Below, one piece after another: positions 54,981 to 63,510 of a DNA stretch of 64,000 nucleotides. The stretch is from Lunularia cruciata (lineage: Eukaryota > Streptophyta > Marchantiopsida > Lunulariales > Lunulariaceae): NCBI GenBank assembly GCA_948567375.1, contig OX419757.1, forward strand, positions 44,206,001-44,270,000, written 5' to 3'. The position numbers and the translations under genes are program-made. Every line of letters begins with the position of its first letter. Positions within the stretch are counted from its first letter, which is position 1. The notes under the pieces were generated by a model. The model worked only from the letters and a program-made list of their open reading frames with translations. It ran no database searches and was not told the origin of the DNA.

Positions 54981-54998
54981 TGGTTCCGTTACCGGGAC
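54981..54998 (+). promoter_or_regulatory. Primer-binding site of RLG-D, probably tRNA-Glu
   Basis: TGGTTCCGTTACCGGGAC starts 4 nt after the LTR (spacer TTTT). The complement of plant tRNA-Glu 3' ends, as I remember them, is TGGTTCCG-T/C-C/T-GCCGGGAC, so this is the best match, with about one or two mismatches. tRNA-Glu is an uncommon primer for plant gypsy elements. Confidence 0.65.
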
Positions 54999-55017
54999 CT
55001 CTCTAGAAGGCAAGATA

Positions 55018-55188
55018 ATGTTCCGCGTCCAATTCTACATTAGGCAGAAGGAGGCTATGAGAGCTCACTTGGAGAGAACATTAGGAGAGGAGAGGGCTGA
55101 ACTTATGTTAGAGAACCAAGATCCATTTGTATACCCTGTAGTTCATTATGATGTCTTTGAGGTGATTTTGTACATCTTGTACACATGA
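55018..55188 (+). CDS. Leader mini-protein 1 of RLG-D
   Basis: 56 codons, ATG 20 nt after the primer site. It contains MRAHLERTLG, 12 residues, PFVYPVVHYD, and ends YILYT. The frame is open further upstream into the LTR, but 55018 is the first ATG. It shares the ungapped pattern R-x2-[LV]-x3-[LF]-G-x12-P-x3-P-x-V with the frames at 56313-56477, 33561-33782 and 33353-33556. As the first frame on the element RNA it would meet ribosomes before gag-pol. Function unknown; no known domain recognised. Confidence 0.65.
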   Translation: MFRVQFYIRQKEAMRAHLERTLGEERAELMLENQDPFVYPVVHYDVFEVILYILYT

Positions 55189-55836
55189 GAGGAATTGGAG
55201 AGATTATGTGAGGTGGATTGCAGATTTTGGGGATTAAGGTGATTTTGGGCAAAATCTCAAGTTTGAGATCTGGACTTGAGATTTCTACACATGATAGCTT
55301 GGGTTATCTTTCAGTTAGCACACTTGAAATTATTGAGAGAGCTTCTATGCGCACTGGGCTAGAATTTTTGAAAGTTGATAGGGTAAAGTGCTCCCGCAAC
55401 TGCATGCTCTCTGGAAAATTGTACAGAGTCTGCCATTTCTTCAATTTTTAGTGAATTGTCCTGAAAATTTCCAAGAAAATTCAGTGCATTGTATCCTACC
55501 TGGTGCCACAAAAATTAGAGAGAGATCATTTTTGCGCAGTGCGTTATGAGTTTTTGAAGTGAGGGGGATGGTTTTCAGACCAAATCTGAAATATGGGTGC
55601 TGAATAGAAAGGTGTCTAGGCCAAATGGCTCGATGAAAAGATCTAAAATTTTGCAGGGAGGGACGCCCTAGAGTTGTGATCAAGTGTGGAAAATTTCAGA
55701 GGACTGTGACATATTCGTTGGGAGATTTGAGTGACATTGTGAGGAAGGGTCAATTCTGCAGAGTGGAGATCTCATGCATGAGAAGTTTGAGATCAACAAA
55801 AAGCATGTTTGAGTGTTTAGATTCATCTTTGGGAAC
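55189..55836 (+). other. RLG-D leader, no supported gene
   Basis: Short open stretches (55218-55451, 55676-55864) overlap in different frames and show no recognisable motif. The first contains KVILGKISSLRSGLEISTH. Probably untranslated leader RNA, with room for a packaging signal. Confidence 0.4.
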
Positions 55837-56310
55837 ATGGAGGGTCATCAAGAGTGGAAATTGAGATTATGCAAGGTTCCCCAAGGGTTTGAGGTGATTG
55901 TAGGGGTGGATTTGAGGAAAAGAGAGTTTACAATAGAATTTGAAGAGAGTGTTGAGAGGATCCAAAAACCTACACCACTTGGAGGAAAGAGTGAGTCTAA
56001 GTGCTTTCTATGTGGAGAGAAGGGACATAAGGCAAGTTCATGTCCATTAACCTTTGAGAGCAAGAGATTGAGGGAAAGGAGAGGCTTACTTGACTTGGGT
56101 TTGCATGTTGGACCTTCTTCACCAAGATTGGGAGGGAGAAGATCTAAGACCAAGGAGTTGTGTGAGGTTTGTGGAGTTGAAGGACTTCCAAAAGGACATG
56201 AGTGTAGTGGAGTAAAAGCACTTTTGGAAACTTTGGTGAAGGATCTTGGAGAGAGTCTTAGTACAGCTACAGAAATACTACCACCTTCATCAGCTAGTTC
56301 TCAAGATTAG
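55837..56310 (+). CDS. CCHC zinc-knuckle accessory protein of RLG-D
   Basis: 157 codons from the ATG at 55837 (the open frame starts at 55813). It contains CFLCGEKGHKASSC, an exact CX2CX4HX4C knuckle. Further on CEVCGVEGLPKGHEC is a second Cys/His cluster with different spacing, followed by a Ser-rich tail. The N-terminal part (KVPQGFEVIVGVDLRKREFT) is not recognised. Gag-pol has its own knuckle at residue 282, so this is an additional nucleic-acid-binding protein, encoded on its own ahead of gag-pol. It ends TAG two bases before the ATG of the next mini-protein frame, an arrangement suited to termination-reinitiation. Possible roles are RNA chaperone or packaging aid; this is inference. Confidence 0.7.
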   Translation: MEGHQEWKLRLCKVPQGFEVIVGVDLRKREFTIEFEESVERIQKPTPLGGKSESKCFLCGEKGHKASSCPLTFESKRLRERRGLLDLGLHVGPSSPRLGGRRSKTKELCEVCGVEGLPKGHECSGVKALLETLVKDLGESLSTATEILPPSSASSQD

Positions 56311-56312
56311 TG

Positions 56313-56477
56313 ATGGAGATAATCTTTCAACTTATGGATAAACTATCCATGAGAGTTAGATTAATATGCACTCTAGGATTTGATGTTGCTATAGAAATCT
56401 TGGAGCAACCTGAACCTTTTGTGTTCCCTAGAGTGGATTATTCTCAGATGGTGTTAGTCATGTATATACTCTATTAG
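56313..56477 (+). CDS. Leader mini-protein 2 of RLG-D
   Basis: 54 codons. MRVRLICTLG, 12 residues, PFVFPRVDYS and the end YILY match mini-protein 1 of the same element and mini-protein 1 of RLG-C without gaps. It begins two bases after the stop of the CCHC frame and ends 68 bp before the gag-pol start, in a different frame from gag-pol. Two copies flanking the CCHC gene suggest duplication of an ancestral leader frame. Confidence 0.65.
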   Translation: MEIIFQLMDKLSMRVRLICTLGFDVAIEILEQPEPFVFPRVDYSQMVLVMYILY

Positions 56478-56545
56478 TAATAGAGTGAGAGAAAAGAAAA
56501 GAGAAAAAAAAAATTAAGAGAAAAGAAAGATAGTGAGGGGTTAAG

Positions 56546-59500
56546 ATGGGGAAACTTCCGGTTTTCTTTGGCAAGGATGGAGAAGATGTGGAGGCCTTTG
56601 TGAGAGACTTCAAGAGAGCTTGCATAGGAAACAATGAGAGGAGGAAGAATGAGTGGGCCTCATTATTACCAGATTTCTTTGAGGATGCAGCACTTACATG
56701 GTATGAGTCAGAATACCAAAAGAGAGAGAGGAGAGAGGGGGAAGAGGAGTCTTGGGAGACTTTGACTTCAGCACTCATTGAGAACTTTCTTCCTGATGAG
56801 AGTTATGAGAGATTGATGAGTGAGGTTACATTTCTCAAGCAAGGAGATGGAGAGAAAGTGAGGGTCTATGTGGAAAGAGTGGAAAAGTTGGAGTCCAGAT
56901 TTCGCATAGTGTTGAGGAAGGGTGGGGATGATGTGGAGACTACAATGATTGGCATAGGGGCCATGCTCACCAAGAATTTTGTGGGAGGATTGAGACCACA
57001 AATTAGAAGCAAGGTGAGATATGAGAAACCTTCTTCCAAGGTTGAAGCTATCAAGATCGCAATTCGTATGGAGGAGAGTTTGGAAGGGGATGAGAGTGAT
57101 TTGGTGGTGAAGGAGGTTGTGCATCCTCCTCAAGGCTACAAGTATGGTGGAACTTCTGATACTTTGGTGACAAGGGTTGCACCACAAGTAGTAGTTGCTC
57201 CAATTCTTGCACCTCCACCAAAAGATCCACTCCAAACCATCACAGAACAACTTGCGGATCTCAAGATCAATGTGGTGCAACTATGGGAGAAGAGAGAGGT
57301 GGATCAGAATGTAGGGAGAGGACCTAGGAGTTATGGAAACTATCCATATAGAGGAGGCCAACCAGCCAACAATTTCAATGATAGAAATTGTTTTGGTTGT
57401 GGAGGAAGAGGCCATATCCAAAGGAATTGCCCAAATTCCACTTACCATGGAGGAAGGGGTTATGAGGGAGCCAATAGAGGGAAAGAGGGAGGTAGTGAAA
57501 CCCAAGTGGCTCCTAATCCCAACAAAGGTAAGGAGATAGCATCCATAGATGTGGTTGAGAGCAAGTATGAGAAGGGAGAGTGCTCAAACTCCAAGGGTCT
57601 TAATTTGGAGCTTTTGGCACAAGAGAAGAAGAGAGCTCGTTTTGCAGAGGATGTTCACTCTTCTCAAGGATTTACTTCAAGCAAGGATACTCCTATGTCT
57701 ACTAGGAGCACTCGCACCTCAACACCATCAACAACAAAGACTCCAAGGAAGAAGTTGGGGATGGAGGACTTCTTGATCTCAAAGCAACAATGGAACTACA
57801 ATGTGTTGGAGGATGTTGGTAGTCACAAGGCTAACATCACAGTGGGCCAATTAATTGCTTTGAACCCTACCTTGAGAAAGGAGCTTAGAGGTGGTTTGAG
57901 TTCTACAAGGAGCAAAAAGAAGAAGAAGGCAAAAGTTCCAGTATCAATGGGGGTGGTGGATGCCAAGCCAGCACCATGGGAGGCTTGTGAATATGCCTCC
58001 AAGATTGATGTGAGAGTGAATGGTCACAACATCAAGGATGCATTGGTTGATGGAGGATCAGCAGTGAATGCCATGTCAGAAAGGTTGATGAAGAAGTTGG
58101 GTATGATACCCTCAAGACCTTCAACATTTGTGGTGAGCATGGCAAACAAGCAACAAGTTCGACCAGTAGGGGTGATGGATAAGGTGGTAGTTTCAGTTAT
58201 GGGAGTTCAAAATCTCATGACTTTCCAAGTCTTGAAGGATTCAAGCTATGACTTACTTCTTGGGAGGCCATGGTTGAGAGCAGCACGCACAACTGATCGA
58301 TGGCACAAAGGGTACTTGAGGATTGGGCCATCAAACCATAGAGTCACTGTTCCTGTGACTAACACCACCAACACTTCACATTCAGATACCCCATCTTCTA
58401 ATTATTGGGAATCAGATTCTGAAGAAGGAGCTTCAGGTGTGGACACAAGCATGGAAGAGGAGACTTCCACGGAGGAAGATGAATCTGAATCTGATTCAGA
58501 TGTGTATCCCTTGTGTGCTATGGATTTTGCACCTAAGCCAGAGGTTTTGAAGGACCCAGATAAATCACCATTGACACTTGAGGAGGTAGAGAGAAGGTTA
58601 TCTACCCTCAAGTATGGCCCAAATGTTACCAAGGAGGAGAAGGTGAGATTTGAGGAGATTTTCCGCAAGTTCATCCATGTGTTTGCTTTTAGTTACAAGG
58701 ATTTGAAGGAAGTCACCTTGGAGGAGCACAAGATAGAGGTGGAGTCACATGCAAGACCAATCCGCCAAAAGCAACGTCGCATTAGCCCACCAATATCTTT
58801 GGTTGTGAAGGAGGAGATTGATAAGCTCAAGGAGGCTGGATTTATCTTTGAGGTGGAGAATTCAGAATGGGTGTCTCCAATTGTCATTGTGAAGAAAAAG
58901 AATGGCAAGCTTCGGGTATGTGTGGATTACAAGAAGCTTAATGCTGTTACCAAGAAGGACTACTACCCATTGCCATTCATTGATGAGATCTTGGAGGAGG
59001 TTGCAGGTCATGAGAGGTACAGTTTTGGAGATGGTTATAGTGGATATAACCAAATAAAGATTGCACCAGAGCATCAACAACTCACCACATTCACCACACC
59101 TTGGGGAACTTACGCTTTCAAGGTCATGCCTTTTGGGCTTTGCAATGCTCCAGCCACATTCCAACGGTTCATGAACAAGGTATTTGAACCTTTCATTGGG
59201 AAATTTGTGAGAGATTTCATTGATGACTTTTGTGTCTATGGGAGCAAGGAGGAGCACTTTGAGCACCTAATCAAAGTCTTGCAACGCTTGGATGAGGCAA
59301 ATGCATCACTCAACCCAAAGAAGTGCATTTTTGGATGTGAAGAAGGTCTACTTTTGGGGCACATCATCTCCAAGGATGGAATAGCAGTTGATCCTGAGAA
59401 GGTGAGGAAAATCTCAGACCTTCCATTCCCTTCAAGCTTGACAAAGTTACGCCAATTCTTGGGAATGGTTGGGTACTATAGGAGGTTCATCTTCTCATTT

Positions 59501-61372
59501 TCCAACAAGGCTTATGCATTGACCATCTACATGAAGAAGGGTGTAGATTACATGGTGATTTTGGAAGACAATGAGGCTCTCAAAGCTTTTGAGGAGCTCA
59601 AGCAATCCCTTGTTGTAGCTCCAATTCTTGCTAAACCTGATTGGAGTAAGCCTTTCATCCTCTACACTGATGCTTCTAATGTAGCTATAGGATGCACTCT
59701 TAGTCAATTAGACCAAGATGGGCATGATCATCCAATAGCTTATGCTAGTAGGCAGATGGTTTCAGCAGAGAAGAACTACTCTGTCACAGAGAGAGAAGGG
59801 TTGGCAGTGATCTTTGGTCTCAAGAAGTTTAGACACTACTTGATTGGAGGGAAAGCCACAATTGTCACGGATCACAAGGCTTTGAAGTACATCTTCAACA
59901 AGCCTAATGTTGAAGGGAGACTAGCAAGGTGGATGATACTCTTGTCTGAGTATGACTACACAATTGAGGATAGGCCAGGAAAGAAACATGCAAATGCTGA
60001 TTTGTTATCTAGAGCCTATGATCATGATGGAGATGAGCCAGTAGATGATTCCTTCCCGGATGAGGAGCTCATGACAATCTCAGTCACTCAAGAGATTCCA
60101 ATGGAGTACAAGGAGATTGTGGATTTTGTGACAAGAGGTAACTATCCAGAAGGGATGCATGCTAGGGAGAGGAAGGCCCTTGCAGCAAGATCTAGACCTT
60201 ACACAATGGTGGAGGATATTCTTTTTCACCAAGGAGCAGATGGTCTACTTCGAAGAGCAGTGGGTAAGGAAGAGTCTATCCTACTCATAAAGGAGTTTCA
60301 TGAAGGTTTAGTATGTGGAGGACACTTTGCAGGAAAGGTGACTGCTTTCAAGATTCTAGATGCAGGTTACCATTGGAGAGGGATTTTCAAGGATTGTCTT
60401 GATTATTGCAAAACTTGTCATGTTTGTCAAGCTTTTGCTAGAAAGTCTACATCCACTCCACCACTTAGATCAATTCCATTGCTAGGACCTTTTGAGAAGT
60501 GGGGAATTGATTTTGTAGGACCTCTCAATAGAACCCCAAGGAACAATCGGTACATTGTGGTAGTTACTGATTACCTTACCAAGTGGGTTGAGGCTAGACC
60601 ATTGAGGGACAAGAATGAAGATGAAGTGGGTAGATTTCTTTATGAACGCATTATCACTAGGTTTGGATGCCCTTTGGAGTTGGTTTCTGATAGAGGAGGA
60701 GAGTTTACAGGAAGCATTACTACAGCCATGCTACGACATTTCTCTATCACACATAGAGTAACTACATCCTATAAGCCAAATTCCAATGGCTTGGCAGAGA
60801 GAACCAATCAGACCTTGTGCATGATGTTGGCCAAAGATGCAGAAATGGAGGGGGCTAAACATCATTGGGACAAGAGGATTCATGCAGTTTTGTGGGAGTA
60901 TAGGACAACCATGAAGACTTCCACTGGATATTCTCCATTCCAATTGGTGTATGGTATTGAGTCTACCTTACCTATTCACTTTGATCTTCCTACCTTCCAA
61001 AGCATTCATAGGAGATTGAAGAAAGCACAAGGAAGTGATGCAGGGAAGTCAAGGAAGGATCAACTCATGGAGTTGGAAGAGGCAAGAGCAGTTGCTATGG
61101 TTCGAGTGGAGCAAGCCCAAAGGAAACAAAAGGAGAGCTATGACAAGAGGCAAGGCAAGAAGAAGGTGGAGCCTTTCAAAGAAGGTGATTGGGTAATGTT
61201 GTTTGATTCCATTCGATTCAAGAGAGTGCAAAAGAAGTTTTTGCCTAAGTACTTTGGACCTTTCATAGTAGAGAAGGTGTGGGGCAATTACACCTATGAT
61301 CTCAAGGAGTTGGGAGGAAGACACTTTGATAGGATTAACCATGATAAGTTGAAGATGTACCATAGAAGGTAG
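56546..61372 (+). CDS. gag-pol: Gag-Pol polyprotein of RLG-D, intact, 1608 residues
   Basis: One uninterrupted frame. Gag core residues about 40-190 (ALTWYESEYQKRE, ENFLPDESYERLMSEV, FVGGLRPQIRSKV). CCHC knuckle C282-C285-H290-C295. Protease LVDGGSAVNAMS with Asp502. RT has SPIVIVKKKNGKLRVCVDYK, FGDGYSGYNQI (Asp829), FGLCNAPATFQRF and FIDDF (Asp893, Asp894). RNase H Asp1042, Glu1082, Asp1109, Asp1152. Integrase zinc domain HEGLVCGGHF...CKTCHVC, then Asp1322 (GIDFVGPL), Asp1382 (VSDRGGEF) and Glu1418 (LAERTNQT), a perfect D,D-35-E. The C-terminal KYFGPFIVEKVWGNYTYDL is a GPY/F module; no chromodomain follows. All key residues are present. A single gag-pol frame means Gag excess must come from something other than frameshifting. 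Stop at 61370-61372, 48 bp before the 3' LTR. Confidence 0.97.
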   Translation: MGKLPVFFGKDGEDVEAFVRDFKRACIGNNERRKNEWASLLPDFFEDAALTWYESEYQKRERREGEEESWETLTSALIENFLPDESYERLMSEVTFLKQGDGEKVRVYVERVEKLESRFRIVLRKGGDDVETTMIGIGAMLTKNFVGGLRPQIRSKVRYEKPSSKVEAIKIAIRMEESLEGDESDLVVKEVVHPPQGYKYGGTSDTLVTRVAPQVVVAPILAPPPKDPLQTITEQLADLKINVVQLWEKREVDQNVGRGPRSYGNYPYRGGQPANNFNDRNCFGCGGRGHIQRNCPNSTYHGGRGYEGANRGKEGGSETQVAPNPNKGKEIASIDVVESKYEKGECSNSKGLNLELLAQEKKRARFAEDVHSSQGFTSSKDTPMSTRSTRTSTPSTTKTPRKKLGMEDFLISKQQWNYNVLEDVGSHKANITVGQLIALNPTLRKELRGGLSSTRSKKKKKAKVPVSMGVVDAKPAPWEACEYASKIDVRVNGHNIKDALVDGGSAVNAMSERLMKKLGMIPSRPSTFVVSMANKQQVRPVGVMDKVVVSVMGVQNLMTFQVLKDSSYDLLLGRPWLRAARTTDRWHKGYLRIGPSNHRVTVPVTNTTNTSHSDTPSSNYWESDSEEGASGVDTSMEEETSTEEDESESDSDVYPLCAMDFAPKPEVLKDPDKSPLTLEEVERRLSTLKYGPNVTKEEKVRFEEIFRKFIHVFAFSYKDLKEVTLEEHKIEVESHARPIRQKQRRISPPISLVVKEEIDKLKEAGFIFEVENSEWVSPIVIVKKKNGKLRVCVDYKKLNAVTKKDYYPLPFIDEILEEVAGHERYSFGDGYSGYNQIKIAPEHQQLTTFTTPWGTYAFKVMPFGLCNAPATFQRFMNKVFEPFIGKFVRDFIDDFCVYGSKEEHFEHLIKVLQRLDEANASLNPKKCIFGCEEGLLLGHIISKDGIAVDPEKVRKISDLPFPSSLTKLRQFLGMVGYYRRFIFSFSNKAYALTIYMKKGVDYMVILEDNEALKAFEELKQSLVVAPILAKPDWSKPFILYTDASNVAIGCTLSQLDQDGHDHPIAYASRQMVSAEKNYSVTEREGLAVIFGLKKFRHYLIGGKATIVTDHKALKYIFNKPNVEGRLARWMILLSEYDYTIEDRPGKKHANADLLSRAYDHDGDEPVDDSFPDEELMTISVTQEIPMEYKEIVDFVTRGNYPEGMHARERKALAARSRPYTMVEDILFHQGADGLLRRAVGKEESILLIKEFHEGLVCGGHFAGKVTAFKILDAGYHWRGIFKDCLDYCKTCHVCQAFARKSTSTPPLRSIPLLGPFEKWGIDFVGPLNRTPRNNRYIVVVTDYLTKWVEARPLRDKNEDEVGRFLYERIITRFGCPLELVSDRGGEFTGSITTAMLRHFSITHRVTTSYKPNSNGLAERTNQTLCMMLAKDAEMEGAKHHWDKRIHAVLWEYRTTMKTSTGYSPFQLVYGIESTLPIHFDLPTFQSIHRRLKKAQGSDAGKSRKDQLMELEEARAVAMVRVEQAQRKQKESYDKRQGKKKVEPFKEGDWVMLFDSIRFKRVQKKFLPKYFGPFIVEKVWGNYTYDLKELGGRHFDRINHDKLKMYHRR

Positions 61373-61404
61373 AGAGACCTTCACTTTGAGGACAAAGTGA
61401 AAAC

Positions 61405-61420
61405 TTAGTCCGGGGGTAAA
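61405..61420 (+). promoter_or_regulatory. Polypurine tract region of RLG-D
   Basis: TTAGTCCGGGGGTAAA, directly before the 3' LTR. A short G run followed by TAAA is less pure than usual but in exactly the right place. Confidence 0.6.
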
Positions 61421-62099
61421 TGTAACACCCATTTGTGCATGTGTGTGGTATTGTGATATTTAGCTTGGTATTACAAGTACTTAAGAGATATTATTTATAT
61501 AGAGATAAAGGATGGTTCTATATTAGTCATGGTTAGCTAAAGTTAGTCATAGCTAAGATAGATGGGACCTTACTTTAGAGGAAGTAGAAAAGATGAGCAC
61601 CACTATTTTGGATTTTAGTGTGTTGACTTGGTATTATTCCTAGGTGTTTGGCTTTGGGGAAAGAGTTGAGAACTCTTGGGCCCGCAAGCCTTTTTGTTTT
61701 GGATTCTTCTTTAGTCCAAGGATAGCCCATGTGAAGGAATCCTTGCTTTAGTGGTTGGGTCAAGATAAGGGGAATATGCCCATGTGAATGGATATTCCTT
61801 TCTACTTTTTGACTTTACTTGACTTTTAGTCTAGTAACTTGAGTTACTATGGTAATTAGTAACTTTGGTACGTAACTATTTCACAAGTATATAAACAAGG
61901 AGTGAGGAGGTACTCATCATCCTTTCATTTGCAACTATCTCTCTCTCATTGAGTTCTCTAGTGAGCAATGTCTTGAGTCTTGGAGTGTTAGCCTTGGAGG
62001 AGTATGATGGAGTTGGGGTTCCTTGCCTTCTTAGTCCATGGTGCGCTACCATAATAGCCATCAGAGGTTCATCCTGAGTGAGAGACAGGCCGGCTCACA
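61421..62099 (+). repeat. 3' LTR of RLG-D
   Basis: 679 bp, 677 identical to the 5' LTR. Followed at 62100 by GTCT, the copy of the target duplication that also precedes 54298, and then by RLG-B sequence. Confidence 0.97.
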
Positions 62100-62103
62100 G
62101 TCT

Positions 62104-62587
62104 CACCATGCCAACGTGCTCCGGTCTGATCTTGCTGGCTGGGACATGGGTTTCTACTCAACCCATCTGCATCATGGTTCACCACTCCAGGTCTGTGAAC
62201 AACCGTGAAATCATACTCCTATAAAATCAGAGCCCATCGTGCAAGCTTCCCTGAAAGCTTATCGGACTCCATCAACCACTTCAGCGGCTGATGATCAGTG
62301 ATGAGAGTGAAGGGGTTACCAAATAGGTAACATCGGAAATGTGCTACTGCCCAAACTGCTACCAAGCACTCTCCCTCATATGAACTATACTTTGCCTCCG
62401 CTGAATTGTTGGGGCGACTAGCATAGGCCACCACAAACTCCTTCCCCTCATCATCATGCTGGGTGAGCACCGCTCCAAGCCCCAACATACTCCAATCAGT
62501 ATAAACCTGAAATGGTCGTCCCTTGATCGGTCTCCTCAAAATAGGAGCAAATGTCAACCTCTCCTTGAGCTCTACAAAAGCTCTCTC
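62104..62587 (-). pseudogene. pol: RLG-B copy 2 RNase H
   Basis: Minus strand 62557-62219 is open: RPIKGRPFQVYTDWSMLGLG (first Asp), YASRPNNSAEAKYSSYEGEC (Glu), FTLITDHQPLKWLMESDKL (Asp). The last motif (NHDADGLSRNP) lies at about 62150-62185 after one stop. All four catalytic positions survive, unlike in copy 1. It is cut on its 3' side at 62100 by the RLG-D insertion. Confidence 0.87.
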
Positions 62588-63510
62588 CTACTCGTCTCCC
62601 CAACACCACTCCTGTGTGAGCTTTGTCAGCTTCGTCAAGGCCTTGGCAATGGCACTAAATCCTCTAACATAGCGGCAATAGAAGTTTGCCAACCCAAGGA
62701 ATGCTCGCAGTCTGCTCACATCCGTAGGCCGAGGAATACGTGCAATAGCCTCCACCTTGGTCTGCTGAACACCAAGTCCTCCAGGGTAGATAGTGTGGCC
62801 CAAATACTCAACCTGCTCGTGGAAGAACCTACACTTCCCAGGATGTAATTTGAGTCCATGAGATCTCAACCTCTCAAACACCTCCAACAACTGTCTCTCA
62901 TGCTCCTCCACATTAGTGCTATAAACCAAAATGTCATCAATATAGCACCGAGCAAAATCCAATCCAGCTAGGATCCTATCCATGACCCTCTGGAACTCAG
63001 CAAGAGCGTTCTTCAACCCAAATGGTAAGAACCTCCATTGATATAACACATCCTTGCCGTAAGGATCAATAGCCCAAAATGCTATCTTGGACTTATCCTC
63101 CTCCCTAATTGGCAACTGATGATATCCCGCTCAAAGATCCAAAGTACTGAAGACCTTTGCATGCCCAATCGCATCAAAAATCTCCTCTGGTGTAGGCATG
63201 GCATACCAATCAGACCTGGTCTATCAATTGATAGGACGGTAATCTCCACACATCCGCCTATCTGTATAGTTGCCATGCATATCCTTCTTGGGTGGCATCA
63301 TTGTCACTGATGCATACTCTCCATGTGAAATCTCCACCTAACCAGCCTCAAAAAGGTTACTACTCGGGCTCTGAATCAATGTCCTCTCCATATCACTATA
63401 TCGATAAGGACGTCAGAAAACTGGTGTGTCGCTAGTCAGCTCAATCCGTATACCAGGTCCCTTCAGAGCACCCAAATCCTTCATACTAAAGGCAAAACAA
63501 CTCGTGTGAC
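62588..63510 (-). pseudogene. pol: RLG-B copy 2 reverse transcriptase
   Basis: Minus strand. 63500-63120 holds the N-terminal part (MKDLGALKGPGIRIELTS, SATIVM-like, MPTPEEIFDAIGHAKVFSTL) with a few stops. 63115-62588 is open: REEDKSKIAFWAIDPYGKDV, FLPFGLKNALAEFQRVMD, CYIDDILVYSTNVEEHERQ (catalytic Asp pair near 62935), GKCRFFHEQVEYLGHTIYPG and RLRAFLGLANFYCRYVRGFS. This is the uninterrupted equivalent of the site where the RLG-D solo LTR sits in copy 1. Confidence 0.87.

Larger units (their letters stand above)
54298..62099 (+). mobile_element. RLG-D: complete, apparently intact Ty3/gypsy element, 7802 bp
   Basis: Identical-length LTRs (679 bp, two differences), primer site, leader with three small frames, one uninterrupted gag-pol frame, purine tract, and a 4-bp target duplication GTCT (54294-54297 and 62100-62103). 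Inserted into the spacer between RNase H and integrase of RLG-B copy 2, in the opposite direction. Two differences in 679 bp mean a very recent insertion. Nothing needed for retrotransposition is visibly broken. I cannot place it firmly in a named lineage; it has no chromodomain. Confidence 0.95.
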
